Below are positions 23,684-33,127 of a stretch of 64,000 nucleotides of DNA, one piece after another; position 1 is the stretch's first letter, and each line of letters starts with the position of its first letter. The notes beneath the pieces were generated by a model. It did no database searches, had not been told where the DNA came from, and was given only the letters and a program-made list of their open reading frames with translations. Origin of the DNA: Microbacterium aoyamense (lineage in GTDB: Bacteria; Actinomycetota; Actinomycetes; Actinomycetales; Microbacteriaceae); assembly GCF_023155855.1 (NCBI RefSeq), contig NZ_JAKNUT010000002.1, positions 62,001 to 126,000 of the forward strand, given 5' to 3'. Position numbers and translations under genes: made by a program.

Positions 23684-25504
23684 GTGACCCCCTCGAGCCC
23701 GACGCGCACCGCACCGCGGTGGAGCGCCCTGCCTCGAATCGTCGCGAGCGCACCGCCGGTCGTCCTGGTGGTCGTGGGGGCCTTGGCGCTCCTGCTGGGC
23801 CTGCTGATCGTCATCCGCCCTCTGACGTCGCTCCTCGTGCTGACCGTCTACGTCGGCTTGAGCGCGATCTTCGCAGGCGTGGTCGGGCTCGTCGGGTGGC
23901 GTGACCGGTCATGGCCGCGGCGCGCGTTCTCGCTCGTCTGGGTGGTCGCGGGTCTTGCGATCCTGATCGGTTTCGGCGGAACGTTGGAAGCCCTGCCTTC
24001 GCTCCTCGCATTCCTCCTCCTGCTCGGCGGCCTCGCGTCCCTGTTCGACGTCGTCGCGTCGGAGCGCGTGAGCGCTCGCGTCCTCGCGCTCGCGTGGGGC
24101 GGTGCCCAGCTCGTGTTCGGCATCCTCGCCTTCACGTGGCCCGACGTCACGGTTCTCGTCGTGGCGCTCGTCTTCGGAGTGCGCACGATCGTATTCGGCG
24201 CGACGACACTCATCCGCGGAGCGCGGGCGCTCGTGCGTCGCTCGGTGCACGAACCGAAGCCGCCGTCACGTCGCGCCCTCGCGTGGGCGGCGGCGGGACG
24301 CTACGCGCTCTCGGCGGTCCTCGTCGCGACGGCGGCCGGGGGATGGGCGCTCAACAGCTGGCTTGCAGACGGCGCACCCAACGTGGACGCCTTCTACGAT
24401 CCGCCCGCCGTCGTGCCGTACGAGCACGGTGAGCTCATCCGCGTCGACGACTTCACCGGGCAGCACCCCCCGGGCGCCGACGTCCGCCGCATCCTGTACA
24501 CGACGAGGGATGCCGTCGGCCAGCCCGCCGTCGCGAGCGCGCTCGTCATCGTGCCCGAGCGGCCCCGCGCCGGCGCGCGTCCGGTGATCGCGTGGAATCA
24601 CGGCACGACGGGCGTCGCGCGCGGGTGCGCGCCGAGCCTGCGCGAGGCCTCGGCGACACGATGGGCGATCCCCGGCCTGAACGACGCGATCGCGAAGGGC
24701 TGGGTCGTCGTCGCGTCGGACTACTCGGGGCAGGGCGCACCCGGTGTCTTCCCGTACCTGATCGGACGCGGCGAAGCGCGGTCCTCCCTCGATGCGGTCC
24801 TGGCCGCACGGCAGCTCGAGGGCGTCGCGCTGTCGCCGCGCACGGTCGCGTGGGGCCATTCGCAAGGCGGTCACGCGGCGCTGTGGATGACCGAGATCGC
24901 GGGGGAGTACGCGCCGGAGCTCACCGTCGTCGGTGCCGCCGTGATCGCTCCCGTCGTCGATCCGCTCGCGCTCGCCGAGGAGATCGATGCCGACGACGCG
25001 AACCCGCTCCTGTCGATCCTGACGTCCTGGGTGCTCGTGCCGTACGCCGACACCTACCCCGACGTGAATCTCCGCGACTACGTGGCACCCGGGGCCGAGG
25101 CGATCGTCCGAGAGATGACCCAGCGCTGCCCGACCGAGCCGGGTGTCGTCGTATCGGTCGCGACCAGCCTGGGTGTTTCGGCGGACCGCCCGCTCTACCT
25201 CGGCGACGTCACGTCGGGTCCGCTGGGGGAGCATCTCGCCGAGAACGCGGCGACCGGACCGTGGAGAGTGCCGCTCCTGGTCGCGTGGGGCGAGGCCGAC
25301 GAGGTCATCCCGCCGCGCCTTCAGGGCGAGTTCGTCGAGCGGCTCTGCTCCGAAGGCGAACGCGTGCGCTGGAGCGCGTACGGCGGGTACGAGCACCTGC
25401 CGATCCTGCAGCCGCCGTCGCGGTTCCTGCCGTTGCTCATGAACTGGACGGATGCCGTGCTGACAGAGAGCGAGAGCTACCCGCTCGACGACTGCACCCG
25501 CTGA
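23684..25504 (+). CDS. membrane-anchored secretory lipase (HdeD-like helices + LIP alpha/beta hydrolase)
   Basis: 606 residues from GTG 23684. Residues ~25-190 form six membrane helices in HdeD/DUF308-like pairs, and a seventh helix lies near 205-225. Residues ~230-606 form an alpha/beta hydrolase of the secretory lipase (LIP) group: VIAWNHGTTGVARGCAPS holds the oxyanion-side loop, GHSQGGHA carries nucleophile S393, and WGEADEVIPP and EHLPI supply the likely Asp and His. The hydrolase should face the outside and cleave lipid esters or similar substrates. Fusion of these two parts is unusual compared with free secreted LIP lipases. Convergent with the next gene (4-nt gap). Confidence 0.82.
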   Translation: MTPSSPTRTAPRWSALPRIVASAPPVVLVVVGALALLLGLLIVIRPLTSLLVLTVYVGLSAIFAGVVGLVGWRDRSWPRRAFSLVWVVAGLAILIGFGGTLEALPSLLAFLLLLGGLASLFDVVASERVSARVLALAWGGAQLVFGILAFTWPDVTVLVVALVFGVRTIVFGATTLIRGARALVRRSVHEPKPPSRRALAWAAAGRYALSAVLVATAAGGWALNSWLADGAPNVDAFYDPPAVVPYEHGELIRVDDFTGQHPPGADVRRILYTTRDAVGQPAVASALVIVPERPRAGARPVIAWNHGTTGVARGCAPSLREASATRWAIPGLNDAIAKGWVVVASDYSGQGAPGVFPYLIGRGEARSSLDAVLAARQLEGVALSPRTVAWGHSQGGHAALWMTEIAGEYAPELTVVGAAVIAPVVDPLALAEEIDADDANPLLSILTSWVLVPYADTYPDVNLRDYVAPGAEAIVREMTQRCPTEPGVVVSVATSLGVSADRPLYLGDVTSGPLGEHLAENAATGPWRVPLLVAWGEADEVIPPRLQGEFVERLCSEGERVRWSAYGGYEHLPILQPPSRFLPLLMNWTDAVLTESESYPLDDCTR

Positions 25505-25508
25505 CCGA

Positions 25509-27011
25509 TCACCCCTGATCGTGGAGGTGGTCGCGATGCTTCTCGCTCTGCTTCGACTTCGTGATGAGGTCGATCGGCCCCGTGACCGAGAGTTCGTCCT
25601 CCCAGACGGCGATGCCCGTGACATCCGGCATCCGATCGCGTGTGAAGACGGGATCGCGACCTTCGCGCCGCTGCTGCGTGTAGTCCTTGAGCAGCCGGAA
25701 CGCGATGCCCGACAGCAGGGCGATCGCGATGAGGTTCGTGAGAGCCATGAGACCCATGACCCCGTCGGCGAAGTTCCAGACGAGGTCGGCGCCCGCGACC
25801 GAGCCTGCGAGCACGGCGGCGATCACCAGGATGCGGTACCCCGTCAGCAGTCCGCGGTTCGGATTGATGAACTCGATGTTCGACTCGCCGTAGTAGTAGT
25901 TGCCGAGGATCGACGAGAACGCCAGCAGGAAGATGATGATGCTCAGGGCCACGCTCGACCACGTGCCGAGTGTGCTCACGAGCGCCCCCTGCGTCAGGCC
26001 GATTCCACGCTCCGCACCCGCGAGGTCGGGGACGGAGACCAGGATGATGAAAGCCGTGATCGAGCACACGAGGAACGTGTCGAAGTAGACGCCGAGGGTC
26101 TGCACGAGTCCCTGCTTGACGGGATGCGTCACCGCCGCCGTCGCGCCGGCGTTCGGGGCGGAGCCGAGGCCGGCTTCGTTCGAGAACATGCCGCGCTTGA
26201 CCCCGGTCAGGATGATGTAGCCGAGCGCGGCCCCGACGACCTCGTTGAAGCCCCAAGCCGACGTGAAGATCTCGGCGAAGACCCCAGGCAGCCGGTCGAT
26301 GTGCAGAGCCACGACCACGAGTCCGAGGAGCAGGTACGCGAGCGCCATGATCGGCACGAGGAACTGGGTGACGGATGCGATGCGTCGCACGCCGCCGAAG
26401 ACCACGAGGGCGGTGAGCACGCCGACCATGCCGCCGACGACCCACGGCAGCCACGTCGGGGCGTCCTCGCCGATCGTCGCGCTGACGGTGGCGGTGATCG
26501 TGTTGGCCTGCAGCGAACTGAAGGCGAAGGGGAAGCAGACGATGAGGATGACGGCGAACCAGATGCCGAGCCAGCGCGCCTTAAGCCCGCGCTGCATGTA
26601 GTACGCCGGTCCGCCGCGGAAGCCGTCCTTGTCTCGCACCTTGAACAGCTGCGCGAGCGAGGACTCGATGAAGCTCGAGGCGCCGCCGACGAACGCCATG
26701 AGCCACATCCAGAAGACGGCGCCCGGGCCGCCGAGCGCGATCGCGGTTCCGACACCGGCGATGTTCCCGACGCCGACGCGGGATGCCGCCGAGATCGTGA
26801 ACGCCTGGAATGCCGAGACGGACTGCGGCTCGCCGGATTCCTTCCGCGGCGTCTTGTCGGTGAGCGTGCGGAACATCTCGGGGATGAGCCGGAACTGCAC
26901 GACCCCCGATCGGACCGTGAAGTAGAGGCCCAGCAGCACCACCACCGGCAGCACGATCCAGGTCCACAGGACATCGCCCCACACGAGCAGCCATTCGTTC
27001 ACAGCATCCAT
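25509..27011 (-). CDS. alanine/glycine:cation symporter (AGCS) family protein
   Basis: 500 residues from ATG 27011. It has about eleven membrane helices. The AGCS signatures are clear: GVGNIAGVGTAIALGGPGAVFWMW near residues 75-98, AFVGGASSFIESSLAQLFK after it, and GMFSNEAGLGSAPNAGATA in the second half. The family imports alanine or glycine with Na+ or H+. CATACT, a weak relative of the TANNNT box, ends 6 nt before the ATG. The gene occupies the place just upstream of nusA where rimP is usually found, but in the opposite direction. Confidence 0.93.
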   Translation of the reverse strand: MDAVNEWLLVWGDVLWTWIVLPVVVLLGLYFTVRSGVVQFRLIPEMFRTLTDKTPRKESGEPQSVSAFQAFTISAASRVGVGNIAGVGTAIALGGPGAVFWMWLMAFVGGASSFIESSLAQLFKVRDKDGFRGGPAYYMQRGLKARWLGIWFAVILIVCFPFAFSSLQANTITATVSATIGEDAPTWLPWVVGGMVGVLTALVVFGGVRRIASVTQFLVPIMALAYLLLGLVVVALHIDRLPGVFAEIFTSAWGFNEVVGAALGYIILTGVKRGMFSNEAGLGSAPNAGATAAVTHPVKQGLVQTLGVYFDTFLVCSITAFIILVSVPDLAGAERGIGLTQGALVSTLGTWSSVALSIIIFLLAFSSILGNYYYGESNIEFINPNRGLLTGYRILVIAAVLAGSVAGADLVWNFADGVMGLMALTNLIAIALLSGIAFRLLKDYTQQRREGRDPVFTRDRMPDVTGIAVWEDELSVTGPIDLITKSKQSEKHRDHLHDQG

Positions 27012-27142
27012 GTCGTCAGTATGTCGGCTCGGCACTGCGCAGGGCCAGCATCCTCTCAGAGTCGTCGGGCGCGGCATCCGGTAACGTTGTAGGGTTCCGG
27101 CGCGCCAGGCGTGGCCGGTGAGAGCTGAATAGGGAGGCCATC

Positions 27143-28129
27143 GTGGACATCGATCTCGGACTGCTGCGGACCGTCGAACGCGAGAAGGAGATCCCCTTCG
27201 ACGAACTCGTCGGGATCATCGAGCAGGCGATCCTGACCGCCTACGCCAAGCACACGTCGCCCACGGGCGAGCTGCCCGACGGCGCACGCGCGGAGCTCGA
27301 TCGCAAGACGGGCCACGTCGCGGTCTTCATCCCGCTGCTCGACGACGAGGGCGCCGTCATCGGCGAAGAGGAGTCGACTCCCGAGGACTTCGGCCGCATC
27401 GCCGCGTTCGCCGCGAAGCAGGTCATCAGCCAGCGACTGCGCGACATCGCCGACGACGCGGTGCTGGGCGAGTTCCGCGGCAAGGAGGGCGACATCGTCG
27501 CCGGCGTCGTGCAGCAGGGTCCCAACCCGCGGATGGTGCACGTCGATCTCGGCACGGTCGAAGCGATCCTGCCGCCTGAGGAGCAGGTGCCGAGCGAGGA
27601 CTACGCGCACGGCGCGCGCCTGCGCGTCTACGTCACGTCGGTGTCGAAGGGCACGAAGGGGCCGCAGATCACCGTCTCGCGCACGCACCCCGGGCTGGTC
27701 CGCAAGCTGTTCGCCCTCGAGGTCCCCGAGATCGCGAACGGTCTGGTCGAGATCGTCTCGCTCGCCCGCGAAGCGGGTCACCGCACGAAGATCGCCGTGA
27801 AGGCCAACGACCCGTCGATCAACGCGAAGGGCGCGTGCATCGGCGAACTCGGCCGCCGCGTGCGCGCCGTGACCGAGGAGCTGAGCGGCGAGAAGATCGA
27901 CATCGTCGACTACGACCCCGAACTTGCGAAGTTCGTCGCGAACGCGCTGTCGCCCGCGAAGGTGTCGTCGAGCTTCGTGCTGGATGCCTCGTCCAAGGCG
28001 GTGCGCGCGCTCGTCCCCGACTACCAGCTCTCGCTCGCGATCGGCAAGGAGGGCCAGAACGCGCGTCTGGCCGCCAAGCTGACCGGCGCGAAGATCGACA
28101 TCCAGCCCGACAGCGTCCTCGACGACTGA
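27143..28129 (+). CDS. nusA: transcription termination/antitermination protein NusA
   Basis: 328 residues from GTG 27143 with GGGAGG 6 nt upstream. The N-terminal RNA polymerase-binding domain (residues 1-110) is followed by an S1 domain (about 110-185, VAGVVQQGPNPRMVHVDLG) and tandem KH domains (about 200-325, with AIGKEGQNARLAAKLTG). There are no C-terminal acidic repeats, as usual in actinobacteria. It modulates pausing and termination. The gene heads the nusA-ylxR-infB block, and rimP, normally its upstream partner, is not found in this window. Confidence 0.96.
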   Translation: MDIDLGLLRTVEREKEIPFDELVGIIEQAILTAYAKHTSPTGELPDGARAELDRKTGHVAVFIPLLDDEGAVIGEEESTPEDFGRIAAFAAKQVISQRLRDIADDAVLGEFRGKEGDIVAGVVQQGPNPRMVHVDLGTVEAILPPEEQVPSEDYAHGARLRVYVTSVSKGTKGPQITVSRTHPGLVRKLFALEVPEIANGLVEIVSLAREAGHRTKIAVKANDPSINAKGACIGELGRRVRAVTEELSGEKIDIVDYDPELAKFVANALSPAKVSSSFVLDASSKAVRALVPDYQLSLAIGKEGQNARLAAKLTGAKIDIQPDSVLDD

Positions 28130-28163
28130 TCGCGCGCCCGGACTGCCGGGGCAGAGGTGTAAC

Positions 28164-28415
28164 ATGGAACCCGTACGAACGTGTGTCGGTTGCCGCGCGC
28201 GTGCTCCCCGGTCCGCCCTTCTCAGGGTGGTTCGCGTCGAGTCCTCTCTCATCCCCGATGTGCGAGCCTCGATGCCCGGACGAGGCGCGTGGGTGCACGA
28301 GACATCCGAGTGCGTGGATGCCGCGGTGCGGCGCCGTGCCTTCGTGCGAGCATTGCGCGCGTCAGGCCCGCTTGACACGCAGACCCTTACCGAACACCTC
28401 CAGCGAAACGGCTGA
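28164..28415 (+). CDS. ylxR: YlxR-family nucleic-acid-binding protein
   Basis: 83 residues. The conserved RTCVGCR near the start and PGRGAWVH at about residues 39-46 define the YlxR (DUF448) fold, a small RNA- or nucleoid-binding protein encoded between nusA and infB in many bacteria. AGAGGTG stands upstream of the ATG, 34 nt after the nusA stop, so the genes are probably cotranscribed. Confidence 0.93.
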   Translation: MEPVRTCVGCRARAPRSALLRVVRVESSLIPDVRASMPGRGAWVHETSECVDAAVRRRAFVRALRASGPLDTQTLTEHLQRNG

Positions 28416-28475
28416 ACGGCTATGGAATCAAAGTGAACGGCTCGAAATGAGTCCCGTCCGCGACTAACGGTCTGC

Positions 28476-28500
28476 CCTGCCTGGGTAGACCCCAGACAGG
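28476..28500 (+). promoter_or_regulatory. hairpin abutting the infB ribosome-binding site
   Basis: CCTG-C-CTGGG and CCCAG-A-CAGG form a near-perfect stem with a small loop. The last G bases of the right arm are the beginning of the AGGAGA ribosome-binding site, so the hairpin could limit infB initiation. Confidence 0.4.
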
Positions 28501-28506
28501 AGAATT

Positions 28507-31248
28507 GTGGCTAACGCCAAACCCCGCGTGCACGAGATCGCCTCCGAACTCGGCGTCGACAGCAAAGTGGCCCTCGCGAAGCTGAAAGAGCTCGGCGAGT
28601 TCGTCAAGAGCCCCTCGTCCACCATCGAGCCCCCCGTGGCTCGCAAGCTCCGTGCTGCCCTCGAGGCCGACGGTGCGTCGAAGCCGGCAGAGGCCCCCGC
28701 GGCCGCGAAGCCGGCCACTCCCGCGCGCCCGGCGGCTCGTCCCGGCCCGGCGCGTCCGACCCCCGGCCCGGCCGCTCCCGCGGCGCCGGCTGCCGAGACG
28801 CCCGCCGCTCCGGCAGCAGAGGCCCCTTCCGCTCCGGCACCCGCGACCCCCGCTCCGGCGGAGTCCGCCGCACCGACCCCCGGCGCCCCGCGTCCTGGCG
28901 GTGCGCCGGCGCCCGGTGCTCCGCGCCCCGGCAACAACCCCTTCGCGTCCTCGCAGGGCATGGGCCAGCGGCCCGCAGGGCCCCGTCCGGGCAACAACCC
29001 GTTCGCCTCGGCGCAGGGCATGGGCCAGCGCCCGACCCCGACGCCGGGCAACATTCCGCGTCCGCAGGCCCCGCGTCCCGGTGCTCCGCGCCCCGGCGCT
29101 CCGCGCCCTGGCGGTGCGGGTCGTCCCGGCGGCGGCGGTCGTCCCGGTGCTCCGTTCCAGCAGCGTCCCGGCGGCCCCGGTCGTCCCGGCGGCGCGGGCG
29201 GCGGCTTCCAGCGTCCGGGTGCACCCGGTGGAGCGCCTGCGGGCGGCTTCGCGGGTCGTCCCGGCGGTGGCGGCGGTCGTGGTCGCGGTCCCGGCGGTGG
29301 CACGGCAGGTGCCTTCGGCAAGGGCGGCGGCAAGTCCAAGCAGCGCAAGTCGCGTCGGGCGAAGCGCCAAGAGTTCGAGATGAGGGACGCCCCGACGGTC
29401 GGCGGCGTCAACGTCTCGCGCGGAAACGGCGAGATCATCCGCATGCGCCGTGGGGCATCCATCTCGGACTTCGCCGACAAGATCGAGAACATCACCGGCT
29501 ACACGGTGCAGCCCGGCACGCTCGTGACCATTCTGTTCAACCTGGGTGAGATGGCGACGGCGACCGAGTCGCTCGACGAGGCGACCTTCGAGGTCCTCGG
29601 CGCCGAGCTCGGCTACAAGATCCAGATGGTCTCGCCCGAGGACGAGGACAAGGAGCTCCTCGAGGGCTTCGGTCTCGACCTCGAGGCCGAGCTCGAGGCC
29701 GAGAACGAGGAAGACCTCGAGATCCGTCCTCCGGTCGTCACCGTCATGGGTCACGTCGACCACGGTAAGACGCGACTGCTCGACGCGATCCGCCAGACCA
29801 ACGTCATCGAGGGCGAGGCCGGCGGCATCACGCAGCACATCGGTGCGTACCAGGTGTGGACCGAGCACGAGGGCATCGAGCGCGCGATCACCTTCATCGA
29901 CACCCCGGGTCACGAGGCGTTCACCGCCATGCGCGCCCGTGGTGCGCAGGTGACCGACATCGCGATCCTCGTGGTGGCGGCCGACGACGGCATCATGCCG
30001 CAGACGGTCGAGGCGCTCAACCACGCCCAGGCCGCCGGTGTGCCGATCGTCGTCGCTGTGAACAAGGTCGACAAGCCCGAGGCCAACCCCGCCAAGGTGC
30101 GCCAGCAGCTCACCGAGTACGGTCTCGTGGCCGAGGAGTACGGCGGCGACGTGCAGTTCGTGGATGTCTCGGCTCGCGCCGGGACCGGCATCCAGGAGCT
30201 CCTCGACGCGGTGCTGCTCACGGCCGACGCCGGTCTCGACCTCACGGCGAACCCGAACAAGGCCGCCCGCGGTGTCGCGATCGAAGCCAAGCTCGACAAG
30301 GGTCGCGGTTCGGTGGCCACGGTGCTCATCCAGTCCGGAACGCTGCGCGTCGGCGACGCGATCGTCGCGGGCACGGCCTACGGCCGCGTCCGTGCGATGG
30401 CCGACGAGAACGGCGACGCCGTGCTCGAGGCCTGGCCCTCGCGCCCGGTCCAGGTGCAGGGTCTGAACTCGGTGCCGCGCGCCGGTGACACCTTCATCGT
30501 GACCGAAGAGGACCGCCTCGCCCGCCAGATCGCCGAGAAGCGCGAGGCCGCCGAGCGCAACGCCCAGCTGGCCAAGGCCCGCAAGCGCATCTCGCTCGAG
30601 GACTTCACCCGCGCGCTCGAAGAGGGCAAGGTCGAGTCGCTCAACCTCATCATCAAGGGCGACGTGTCGGGTGCCGTCGAGGCGCTCGAGGAATCGCTCC
30701 TCAAGATCGAGGTCGACGACTCCGTGCAGCTGCGGATCATCCACCGCGGTGTGGGTGCCGTCACCGAGTCCGACGTGAACCTGGCGACGATCGACAACGC
30801 GATCATCATCGGCTTCAACGTGCGGCCCGACGCCAAGGCGCGCGAGCGCGCTTCGCGCGAAGGTGTCGACATCCGGTTCTACTCGGTCATCTACAACGCG
30901 ATCGACGATGTCGAGCAGTCCCTCACGGGCATGCTCAAGCCGGAGTTCGAAGAGAAGCAGTCGGGTGTCGCCGAGATCCGCGAGGTGTTCCGCTCCTCGA
31001 AGTTCGGCAACATCGCGGGTGTCATCGTCCGCTCGGGCACGATCACGCGCAACGCCAAGGCGCGCGTCATCCGCGACGGCGTCGTGATCGCCGATGGCCT
31101 GGCCATCGAGTCGCTGCGTCGCTTCAAGGACGACGTCACCGAGGTGCGTACGGACTTCGAGGCCGGTATCGGCCTGGGCAAGTACAACGACATCCAGGTG
31201 GGCGACGAGATCGAGACCACCGAGATGGTCGAGAAGCCGCGCTCGTAA
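28507..31248 (+). CDS. infB: translation initiation factor IF-2
   Basis: 913 residues from GTG 28507 with AGGAGA 5 nt upstream. After a small N-terminal domain (residues 1-60) comes a Pro/Ala/Gly-rich low-complexity stretch with repeated PRPGAPRPG and RPGGGGR-type motifs to about residue 280. The GTPase domain begins near 405, with G1 GHVDHGKT at 415-422, then DTPGHEAF and NKVDKP. Domains II to IV follow to the end. It recruits fMet-tRNA to the 30S subunit. The long basic and Gly-rich N-terminus is typical of actinobacterial IF2. Confidence 0.97.
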   Translation: MANAKPRVHEIASELGVDSKVALAKLKELGEFVKSPSSTIEPPVARKLRAALEADGASKPAEAPAAAKPATPARPAARPGPARPTPGPAAPAAPAAETPAAPAAEAPSAPAPATPAPAESAAPTPGAPRPGGAPAPGAPRPGNNPFASSQGMGQRPAGPRPGNNPFASAQGMGQRPTPTPGNIPRPQAPRPGAPRPGAPRPGGAGRPGGGGRPGAPFQQRPGGPGRPGGAGGGFQRPGAPGGAPAGGFAGRPGGGGGRGRGPGGGTAGAFGKGGGKSKQRKSRRAKRQEFEMRDAPTVGGVNVSRGNGEIIRMRRGASISDFADKIENITGYTVQPGTLVTILFNLGEMATATESLDEATFEVLGAELGYKIQMVSPEDEDKELLEGFGLDLEAELEAENEEDLEIRPPVVTVMGHVDHGKTRLLDAIRQTNVIEGEAGGITQHIGAYQVWTEHEGIERAITFIDTPGHEAFTAMRARGAQVTDIAILVVAADDGIMPQTVEALNHAQAAGVPIVVAVNKVDKPEANPAKVRQQLTEYGLVAEEYGGDVQFVDVSARAGTGIQELLDAVLLTADAGLDLTANPNKAARGVAIEAKLDKGRGSVATVLIQSGTLRVGDAIVAGTAYGRVRAMADENGDAVLEAWPSRPVQVQGLNSVPRAGDTFIVTEEDRLARQIAEKREAAERNAQLAKARKRISLEDFTRALEEGKVESLNLIIKGDVSGAVEALEESLLKIEVDDSVQLRIIHRGVGAVTESDVNLATIDNAIIIGFNVRPDAKARERASREGVDIRFYSVIYNAIDDVEQSLTGMLKPEFEEKQSGVAEIREVFRSSKFGNIAGVIVRSGTITRNAKARVIRDGVVIADGLAIESLRRFKDDVTEVRTDFEAGIGLGKYNDIQVGDEIETTEMVEKPRS

Positions 31249-31256
31249 GACACAGT

Positions 31257-31292
31257 GAGAGCGCCCCGCTCCTTTCGGGGCGGGGCGCTCTC
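31257..31292 (+). terminator. infB-rbfA intergenic hairpin
   Basis: A perfect 13-bp stem, GAGAGCGCCCCGC with its complement, around a 10-nt loop, beginning 8 nt after the infB stop. No T tract follows. It may reduce read-through into rbfA or protect the infB message end. Confidence 0.65.
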
Positions 31293-31332
31293 GCCTTCGT
31301 CGCAGCATCCGTCCGGGAGTAAGGAGAACACC

Positions 31333-31767
31333 ATGGCATCCGAACGTCAGGCGCGCCTCGCCGACCGCATCCGCGTCGTCCTCGCCGAGAGGCTCGAGAA
31401 GGGCCTGCGGGATCCACGACTCGGGTTCGTCACGATCACCGACGTCAAGGTGACGGGCGATCTGCAGCACGCGAGCGTCTTCTACACCGTCATGGGCTCC
31501 GACGAGGACCGCGAGGCATCGGCCGCCGCGTTGAAGTCGGCGACGGGGATGCTGCGGTCAGAGCTCGGCAAGCATCTCAACACGCGTCTCACCCCGTCGC
31601 TCGAGTTCATCCCCGACGCGATCCCCGAGAACGCGGGCCACATCGCCGACCTGCTCCGCGAAGCGCGCGAGCGCGACGAGGCGGTCGCGGGGCTCGCCTC
31701 GACGGCGACGTACGCCGGCGACGCAGACCCCTACCTCAAGCCGCGCGAGGTCGACGAAGAGGCCTGA
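31333..31767 (+). CDS. rbfA: 30S ribosome-binding factor RbfA
   Basis: 144 residues from ATG 31333, with AAGGAG 6 nt upstream. The KH-like fold is recognisable from ADRIRVVLAERLEKGLRDPRLGFVTITDVKVTGDLQHASVFYTV-type segments (positions 10-55) and the HLNTRLTPSLEFIPD run near residue 85. It assists 16S rRNA 5'-end maturation during 30S assembly. The last 37 nt overlap the 3' end of the convergent glycosyltransferase gene. Confidence 0.95.
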   Translation: MASERQARLADRIRVVLAERLEKGLRDPRLGFVTITDVKVTGDLQHASVFYTVMGSDEDREASAAALKSATGMLRSELGKHLNTRLTPSLEFIPDAIPENAGHIADLLREARERDEAVAGLASTATYAGDADPYLKPREVDEEA

Positions 31768-33062
31768 ACTCGAACGGGGTCCGCCGACTCGGCGATGACC
31801 CCGTCGACGGCGGCTGCGAAGCCGTCGGCCCCGCTCGATGCCGCGATGTCGGCGCCGATCCGCTGCGCAGCCGCGCGGTAGCCCGTTCCGGTCGACACGC
31901 GCATGACCGCTGCGCGGATCGCTCCCGGGGTCGGACGCTGCGTCCGCAGGTTCACTCCCGTTCCCGACCACGCGACGCGCGCGGCGACTTCGACCTTGTC
32001 CTCCTTGCCCGGGGCGACGACGAGCGGGACGCCGTGGCTCAGCGCGTACTGCACGCCGCCGTAGCCGCCGTTCGTGACGAACACATCCGTGTGGGCGAAG
32101 AGCGCGTCGTACGGCAGGAACTCCGCGGCGCGCACGTTGTCGGGGAGCTCGCCCAGCGCTTCGACCGGCAGTCCTCCGGTCGCGACCACGACGAGTGCGC
32201 CGGAGTCCGCGAGCCCCGCGATCGTCGGCAGGATCAGCTCGGACGGGTCGTCGTTGGCGATCGTCCCCTGCGTCACGTGGACGACCGTGCGTGCCGCCTC
32301 GACGTCACCCCACCAGTCCGGCAGCGGGTGTGCGGCGACCGGGGAGGGGATCGGACCCGTGAAGACAAGGGATGCCGGTGCCTTCGGCCGCGGGTATTCG
32401 AACGCCGGCACCGTGAGCTGGCAGACGGCCTCGGCGCGGGGGAGCCACTCGAGCACGGGGCCGCTCATCGGGCCGCCGAGCAGTCGCTGCGCGATCTCGT
32501 CCGCGGCGGCGTTGACGGGGCGGAAGATGCGGGTGGTGCCGGCCGCGAGCACGGCATTGCGGATGCCGCCGATCGGTCCGCTCATCGGCGGGAGGCCCAT
32601 ACCGAACGGCGCGAGGCCTGGGCCGGGGTATCCGAGCGGCACCAAGCCGGCGACGACGACGGGAACGCGGTCGGCGAGCGGCTGCTCGACCATGAGGGCC
32701 GCGCCGACGAAGAGCGGATCGCAGATGACGACATCGACGTCGCGGATGTCGGCGAGCGCGGTGAGCGCGGTGAACTGGTGCTCTCCAGGGCGGACGAAGA
32801 TGTGCTCGAAGTCGAACGCGATCGCCTTCACCGCCGACATCCCGTCACGCTCGGGGTAGAGCGCCGAGACGGTGCGGTCGTCGAAGTCGGCGCCGGCGGG
32901 CAGAGCGATGTGCTCGGCTCCCGTGGCCTCGACCGCTGCGGCGAACCGGGAACCGGTGAGGAAGGTGACGCGATCGCCTCGCTCGACGAAGTGGCGGGCG
33001 ATCGGCAGGAGAGGCGACACGTGACCGTGGATGGGCACGGAGGCGATGAGGATTTCGGACAT
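31731..33062 (-). CDS. MGT/UGT-like glycosyltransferase (GT-B fold)
   Basis: 443 residues from ATG 33062 with GGAG upstream. The N-terminus (ASVPIHGHVSPLLPIARHFVERGDRVTFLTG) and the C-terminal half (VVHVTQGTIAND, AEFLPYDALFAHTDVFVTNGGYGGVQYALSHGVPLVVAPGKEDK) are those of family 1 GT-B enzymes that glycosylate macrolides and other small hydroxylated compounds, often for self-protection or detoxification. It is divergent from a TetR regulator, 65 nt away, whose operator-like palindrome lies between them. This suggests a drug- or toxin-inducible glycosylation unit. The sugar donor and acceptor cannot be told from sequence. Confidence 0.88.
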   Translation of the reverse strand: MSEILIASVPIHGHVSPLLPIARHFVERGDRVTFLTGSRFAAAVEATGAEHIALPAGADFDDRTVSALYPERDGMSAVKAIAFDFEHIFVRPGEHQFTALTALADIRDVDVVICDPLFVGAALMVEQPLADRVPVVVAGLVPLGYPGPGLAPFGMGLPPMSGPIGGIRNAVLAAGTTRIFRPVNAAADEIAQRLLGGPMSGPVLEWLPRAEAVCQLTVPAFEYPRPKAPASLVFTGPIPSPVAAHPLPDWWGDVEAARTVVHVTQGTIANDDPSELILPTIAGLADSGALVVVATGGLPVEALGELPDNVRAAEFLPYDALFAHTDVFVTNGGYGGVQYALSHGVPLVVAPGKEDKVEVAARVAWSGTGVNLRTQRPTPGAIRAAVMRVSTGTGYRAAAQRIGADIAASSGADGFAAAVDGVIAESADPVRVQASSSTSRGLR

Positions 33063-33100
33063 GAGAGCTCCAGTGAAAGAATCGATTGAACGTTGAGAGT

Positions 33101-33127
33101 ATTCACTACAGGAGTACAGTAGTCAAT
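33101..33127. promoter_or_regulatory. TetR-type operator candidate, overlapping the regulator's -10 box
   Basis: Arms ATTCACTAC (33101-33109) and GTAGTCAAT (33119-33127) match at 8 of 9 positions around a 9-nt spacer. The -10 box TACAGT (33115-33120) of the TetR gene lies inside it, and the palindrome ends right before ATG 33128. Binding would block the tetR promoter and probably the divergent glycosyltransferase promoter. Confidence 0.65.

Noticed and set aside
28420..31470. 1016-residue antisense frame over infB
   Set aside because: It is a shadow of infB caused by high G+C in third codon positions; composition is biased to Arg, Glu, Asp and His and no domain is recognisable.
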